Shown: in pieces, positions 41,849 to 45,507 of the stretch
How positions within the stretch are numbered: position 1 is the first letter of the stretch
Layout: the number at the start of each line of letters is the position of its first letter
Origin: an uncultured Clostridia bacterium
Lineage (GTDB): Bacteria; Bacillota; Clostridia; TANB77; CAG-508
Direction: 5' to 3'
DNA: 45,507 nt
Assembly: GCA_934149115.1 (NCBI GenBank)
Contig: CAKPDW010000005.1
Span: forward strand, 1-45,507
Notes under the pieces: model-generated
Told to the model about the DNA's origin: nothing
What the model saw: only the letters and a program-made list of their open reading frames with translations
The model's database searches: none
Program-made: the position numbers and the translations under genes

Positions 41849-43117
41849 ATGAATAATAAAGGAAATTCTGAAAACGGCTTTGTTAAAGTTTCGCCTTCTA
41901 AAGCAGAAACTTCTAAAAAAGCTTCTACAAAATCGCATTCTACTTTTAAAGGAGTGTTTGTATCTTTTTTAGCTGGAATAGTTGGTGCTTCTTTAGTTTT
42001 AGGTCTTTGCTTTTATGTTCCAGCTGTTAGAAACATTTTTATTTCATCTGATTCAAAAAGTGAAAATGAAGATAATCCAATATCACAGATTTTCACTTCT
42101 GAAGGATCTGTTGGTACAGGAGTAAATATTGAAGACTATTCTAAAACTGCAATTTCAGTTGCAAACAAGGTTTTACCTTCAGTTGTTGGTATTGAAGTTG
42201 ACTTTTCTGTTTCTTCTAATATTCCAACATTTTCAGCAAAAACTCAATCTACTACTTCAAAAGCAACTGGTTCTGGTGTAATTATTTCTAAAGATGGTTA
42301 TATTTTAACTAATAATCATATAATTGATACATCATCATCTTCTTCATCTTCAAAATATTACACTGTTTCAGAAGCTAATAAAATATTAGTTTATTTATAT
42401 AATGAGGATTCTGCTATTGAAGCAACTGTAGTTGGTTCTGATAGTGTAACTGATTTAGCCATTTTGAAAATTGATAGAAATGATTTAACTCCTGCAGAAA
42501 TTGGTGATTCTGATTCTGTTCATGTTGGTGAATTTGCTATGGCTATTGGTAATCCACTTGATATGAGAAATACTGTTACTTCTGGTATTATTAGTGGTAC
42601 TAACAGAGAAATCGAAGATGATAGTGGTACTATGTATACGTTAATTCAAACTGATGCTGCTATAAATGCTGGTAATAGTGGTGGTGCTTTAGTTAATGCT
42701 GATGGTAAATTGATTGGTATTAATACTTTAAAAATGTCTGGTACTGGTATTGAAGGAATGGGATTTGCTATTCCAATAAATTCTACTTTAGACATTTCTG
42801 AACAATTAATTTCTTCTGGTAAAGTTAAGAGACCTTATATTGGTATTTCTGGTGCAGATGTTACTGAAGCATATTCAACTTATTATAATTTACCTGTTGG
42901 TATTTATATTGCTCAAATCCAATCTGATGGTCCAGCAAAAAATTCTGATTTAAAAATTGGTGATGTTATTTTGAAATTCAATGGTGAAAAAGTAGAAACA
43001 ATGTCTCAATTAAACAAAAAGAAAAATGAATGTAAAATTGGTGATGAGGTTACTTTGACTGTTTCTAGAGATGGTCAAGAACATGATGTAAAAATCACAT
43101 TAATTGAACAACCTTAA
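41849..43117 (+). CDS. HtrA/DegP-family membrane-anchored serine protease
   Basis: A 422-residue quality-control protease. A Ser/Lys-rich cytoplasmic segment precedes one transmembrane helix (about 36-58), a trypsin-like domain (about 100-310) and a C-terminal PDZ domain (about 330-420). The catalytic triad is visible as His157 in LTNNHIID, Asp202 in TDLAIL and Ser277 in GNSGGAL; GSGVIIS precedes the His. It degrades misfolded proteins at the outer face of the membrane. The start follows AGAGGAGG. It is monocistronic with its own promoter and terminator. Confidence 0.95.
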   Translation: MNNKGNSENGFVKVSPSKAETSKKASTKSHSTFKGVFVSFLAGIVGASLVLGLCFYVPAVRNIFISSDSKSENEDNPISQIFTSEGSVGTGVNIEDYSKTAISVANKVLPSVVGIEVDFSVSSNIPTFSAKTQSTTSKATGSGVIISKDGYILTNNHIIDTSSSSSSSKYYTVSEANKILVYLYNEDSAIEATVVGSDSVTDLAILKIDRNDLTPAEIGDSDSVHVGEFAMAIGNPLDMRNTVTSGIISGTNREIEDDSGTMYTLIQTDAAINAGNSGGALVNADGKLIGINTLKMSGTGIEGMGFAIPINSTLDISEQLISSGKVKRPYIGISGADVTEAYSTYYNLPVGIYIAQIQSDGPAKNSDLKIGDVILKFNGEKVETMSQLNKKKNECKIGDEVTLTVSRDGQEHDVKITLIEQP

Positions 43118-43156
43118 AATGTATTTTATTTTCACAAGTTTATATAACTTTATTTT

Positions 43157-43186
43157 AAAAGAGGGCACGTAGATGTGCTCTCTTTT
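43157..43186. terminator. Bidirectional terminator after htrA
   Basis: A 12-bp stem AAAAGAGGGCAC with GTGCTCTCTTTT (one wobble) and a 6-base loop between the HtrA gene and the convergent remnant gene. Confidence 0.88.
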
Positions 43187-43188
43187 GT

Positions 43189-43437
43189 TTATATACTATA
43201 AAAGTTCCAAAATGTTCCTTGTAAAATTTTTACTTTTACATCTCGAACTGTTTCTTTTCCCCCATTTCCATTATCTTTTTCGTATGTACTTCCTGCCTGA
43301 ACTACAATTGCTTTTACACTTTCTTCAATTGTTTCATTTGCGTTGTCTGCTATTTCTCCTTGTTCTGTTGATTGTTGTTCATCTGCTTTCACAAAATTTT
43401 GGCATAACATAGTCATTAATAAAAATAAGAAAATCAA
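43189..43437 (-). pseudogene. N-terminal remnant, possibly of a YibE/F-like membrane protein
   Basis: About 82 residues with a hydrophobic secretion signal (FLFLLMTMLCQNFVKA), a Glu/Gln-rich linker, then VVQAGSTYEKDN and RDVKVKILQG, which resembles the external strand region after the signal in YibE/F family proteins. It then stops at TFWNFYSI. The usual multi-helix membrane domain is missing. No ATG/GTG with a ribosome site is in the right frame; the frame is open back to the stop of the 43471 gene, in the same frame. I read it as a decayed gene cut by deletion; the family assignment is tentative. Confidence 0.55.
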
Positions 43438-43470
43438 AATTTTGCATATTTTTCTTCCAACTTTTTTTCC

Positions 43471-44343
43471 CTATTCAAATATTATTGTATCTATTTTATT
43501 TGTATTTTCTGTATTTCCATATGCATATATTAAGTATAAATATCCTTGATCTGAAACTATGAAATTTTCGGTATTTTCTATTTTATATATATCATTATTC
43601 AAGTCTCTTAATTTTACCTCTGTATATTGATTTTTCAATTCTTCGTCTTTTTTATTTAAGTCTTTTATTTCGGCATCTATTTCTTTTTGTATATTTTTTT
43701 GAGTATAGCCTTTTGCATTTATTATGTCCATAATTTGTGCTTCTGAATTACTATTCAAATTATAATTGTATGTTTTTATTTTTGCACTTTGTGTATTTTT
43801 TCCTTCATGAATTGTTTCTTTTATTATTAGTGATAATAAATCTCCATTTAAGTATGCTTTGTATGTCACACTATAATCTGTATAATCTTTTGCTTTTTCA
43901 ATTATGTTTTGTATTTTATTTACATAGTCTGAACTTATTTGTGCATTGATTTTTTCTGCATAATTTGAATCAATATTTATTTTTGGAATTGTTGCACTTA
44001 TATTGTATTTGTCTTCATCTTTTTCATTTGTAGTTTGTAATGTGTATACTAAATCTTTACTATTATCTTTCTTTTTTATGTTTGTAGCTGTTGTTGAGCC
44101 TGATATATCATTTGTGAAAATTTTATTAAAATCATTTTTAAGTTTTGTTATTTCGGCTTTATCTTGTGTTCTTCCAACTCCTATTCCTAACATAAATGGG
44201 TCTGTATCAGAATATCTGTAAAACATTTGAGCATATATTCCTATACTTAATGATAATATGCAAAGCAAAATTATTATTACAAAAAACATTACTCTATTCA
44301 TTCCTAGAATTTTATCAGTATCTTTTTCTTTATTTTTTTCCAT
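43471..44343 (-). CDS. Membrane-anchored protein with DUF3298/RsiV-like external domain (tentative)
   Basis: A 290-residue protein with a charged cytoplasmic N-terminus, one transmembrane helix (about 18-38) and an external domain. SATIPKINIDSNYAEKINAQ, followed by a Tyr-rich strand region and NSNSEAQIMDIINAKGY, recalls the DUF4163/DUF3298 fold found in RsiV and PdaC-type proteins; the match is by pattern only. Its start follows GAGGTTAGT. The stop is in the same frame as the YibE/F-like remnant that follows. Confidence 0.6.
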   Translation of the reverse strand: MEKNKEKDTDKILGMNRVMFFVIIILLCILSLSIGIYAQMFYRYSDTDPFMLGIGVGRTQDKAEITKLKNDFNKIFTNDISGSTTATNIKKKDNSKDLVYTLQTTNEKDEDKYNISATIPKINIDSNYAEKINAQISSDYVNKIQNIIEKAKDYTDYSVTYKAYLNGDLLSLIIKETIHEGKNTQSAKIKTYNYNLNSNSEAQIMDIINAKGYTQKNIQKEIDAEIKDLNKKDEELKNQYTEVKLRDLNNDIYKIENTENFIVSDQGYLYLIYAYGNTENTNKIDTIIFE

Positions 44344-44427
44344 ACTAACCTCTTATAAAAATAGTTTTTTATAGTATATCATTAAATAAAAATGATTTCA
44401 ATTAGTTTTCTCAAATTGACATAATGC

Positions 44428-44456
44428 TTGATTTTTCGACGTTTTTCTGCTATAAT
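44428..44456 (+). promoter_or_regulatory. Promoter of the 44523 gene
   Basis: TTGATT, 17-base spacer, perfect TATAAT, then a leader of about 60 bases to the TGGAGGT site. Confidence 0.6.
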
Positions 44457-44522
44457 TGTTTTGTCACTTGTGAATACATATTCACTTAACCAATTTTACT
44501 ATTTGCTATGGAGGTACGCATT

Positions 44523-44885
44523 ATGAAAAAAGATAATAGTATTATTTGGCACGACTATGAAGCAAGAGATTTTATCGAATTAATATCAGATGATATTCCT
44601 CTTGCATATGGAATAGCTTCTCAGAAGAAAAAGCCTACAGATGAAGGTAAGTTATGTACAGAGTTCTTAGATATGATAAATATGGGCAGTGATACAGCTT
44701 ACTCAGAAAACAACTCCGTTATTTTCCCAGATTTTTATACTCCGGAAAATTTTCAAAGAAAAATAACAAAAGAATTTGAGAAATACTTTTTAGAAGACTT
44801 TCTCAAGGGAGAATCTTTAGGATTCAAGCATGAAGTAGTACTTCACGGAACTTTAAAAACTTTTGTAGATTCCAAGCTTGCATAA
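44523..44885 (+). CDS. Unknown 120-residue cytoplasmic protein
   Basis: A soluble, acidic protein I do not recognise, beginning MKKDNSIIWHDYEARDFIEL and containing DIPLAYGIASQKKKPTDEGK and a Phe/Glu/Lys-rich C-terminal half. The ATG at 44523 was chosen because TATGGAGGT precedes it. It is a complete stand-alone unit with promoter (44428-44456) and terminator (44906-44938). Codon use is somewhat less AT-biased than the minus-strand genes. No membrane segment or signal. Confidence 0.6.
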   Translation: MKKDNSIIWHDYEARDFIELISDDIPLAYGIASQKKKPTDEGKLCTEFLDMINMGSDTAYSENNSVIFPDFYTPENFQRKITKEFEKYFLEDFLKGESLGFKHEVVLHGTLKTFVDSKLA

Positions 44886-44905
44886 TCCATTGCTATTCCA
44901 TTTTT

Positions 44906-44938
44906 AAAGCCATCAAGATATTTTCTTGGTGGTTTTTT
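44906..44938 (+). terminator. Terminator of the 44523 gene
   Basis: CCATCAAGA pairs with TCTTGGTGG (one wobble) around a 5-base loop and is followed by six U; 20 bases after the stop. Confidence 0.8.
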
Positions 44939-45045
44939 ATATAATAAATCACAGAAACGTGGACCCAAAAAAGTTATAATAAATGAAAAAGTTATTAATA
45001 TCTGCTTTTTTTATTTGGAACTTCTTAACTTTCAAAAATTTTTCC

Positions 45046-45074
45046 TTGACTTTTTTATGTAAATGTCCTAAAAT
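45046..45074 (+). promoter_or_regulatory. Promoter of the 45125 gene
   Basis: TTGACT, 17-base spacer, TAAAAT, then a 50-base leader to GAAAGGATG. Confidence 0.6.
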
Positions 45075-45124
45075 ATTATTCGTTACTATAAAATATTTGT
45101 TTTTATTATGAAAGGATGATAATT

Positions 45125-45319
45125 ATGTCAGAATCCGACAGAATTTCCAATGACTATTGGGGATTTATCAACCGGCATCCGGGGTGTTCTCCAGATGAAG
45201 CCATGTACTACGCGGAAGCGAGAGAAAATGCTCGCTGGGGAACGTATACCCCTCCATATGAAGGGTCGCGTAGCACCCTTCACCCTGATTTATATATCAG
45301 AAAAGGATCTAGATATTAG
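45125..45319 (+). CDS. Small GC-rich unknown protein
   Basis: A 64-residue protein starting MSESDRISNDYWGFINRHPG, followed by CSPDEAMYYAEARENARWG and an aromatic/Pro/Ser tail ending RKGSRY. Hand count gives 91 G+C in 195 bases (47%), far above the surroundings, with codons such as CGG, CGC, GCG and CCG. The ATG at 45125 lies eight bases after GAAAGGA; the ATG at 45116 would overlap that site. It has its own promoter and terminator. It is probably acquired; function unknown. Confidence 0.6.
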   Translation: MSESDRISNDYWGFINRHPGCSPDEAMYYAEARENARWGTYTPPYEGSRSTLHPDLYIRKGSRY

Positions 45320-45343
45320 GGCGAAAAAGGTTTGTTAGGAAAG

Positions 45344-45372
45344 AAGGAGTGAAATTTTTTCACTCCTTTTTT
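45344..45372 (+). terminator. Terminator of the 45125 gene
   Basis: A perfect 11-bp stem AAGGAGTGAAA with TTTCACTCCTT, 3-base loop and U run. The remaining 135 bases to the window end show no gene I can support. Confidence 0.9.
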
Positions 45373-45507
45373 GTATAAAAAAATCTAGCAATTAGATTTA
45401 CTACTAAAAAGAACAAATCTGAAATTTTTTAATTTTCAGTCTTTACTCTACTCTTTATATTTTTCTATAAAATTGAAATTTTCAGTAAATTTGTTCGAGC
45501 GCGAAAA

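Noticed and set aside
45373..45507. tRNA or attachment site at the window end
   Set aside because: The terminal TTCGAGCGCGAAAA is GC-rich relative to its surroundings, but there is no cloverleaf and no matching repeat in the window.

Overview
The window is a stretch of a very AT-rich chromosome from a spore-forming member of the Clostridia, most likely an uncultured gut-type lineage. The evidence is the sporulation genes (spoVAC-spoVAD-spoVAE, spoIIID, a SipL-like SPOCS/LysM protein, yunB, veg, yabG), strong Gram-positive Shine-Dalgarno sites, sigma-A style promoters, U-run hairpin terminators and Clostridia-type pilins beginning after KG with ITLVAL. I saw no rRNA, tRNA, CRISPR array, transposase or phage module.

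Layout. 1-3.2 kb (minus): a gene cut by the window edge with 22-residue tandem repeats, a small VirB2-like membrane protein and a membrane-anchored SH3/glucosaminidase. 3.3-5.9 kb (plus): an unknown anchored protein with a long-chain acyl-CoA synthetase. 6.0-17.0 kb (minus): a type IV pilus operon, in transcription order pilM-pilN fusion, pilO-like, unknown, major pilin, prepilin peptidase, a second prepilin, pilB, pilT, pilC, followed by a ROK sugar kinase and a YdbC/PC4 protein. 17.2-19.1 kb (plus): spoVACDE. 19.2-19.7 kb: a GNAT acetyltransferase. 19.8-24.7 kb (minus): leuS, infC-rpmI-rplT behind an L20-type attenuator, and rplM-rpsI. 24.9-29.1 kb (minus): the sporulation block yunB, sipL, veg, yabG, an unknown and spoIIID. 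29.2-36.7 kb: a two-gene membrane cassette, a beta-lactamase-fold hydrolase, a frameshifted pentapeptide protein, unknown anchored proteins, a tandem ThyX and pepF. 36.7-45.5 kb: a beta-propeller protein, an ABC remnant, a pyrimidine-nucleoside phosphorylase, rnhB, an orphan pilin, an HtrA protease, a YibE/F-like remnant and small compositionally distinct plus-strand genes.

Most notable observation. Two unrelated genes, the ROK kinase and the pentapeptide-repeat protein, are each broken at an in-frame CGG codon followed by AAT. Each is restored to a family-typical full-length protein by the same +1 shift, skipping the C so that GGA (Gly) is read. By eye, CGG is almost absent from the other resident genes. 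This points to +1 frameshifting at a hungry CGG codon or to a systematic single-C insertion. Other points worth attention are a non-standard ATA start for infC, a prepilin peptidase lacking the second catalytic Asp (GxGD) motif, and a ThyX with two halves carrying complementary incomplete signature motifs.
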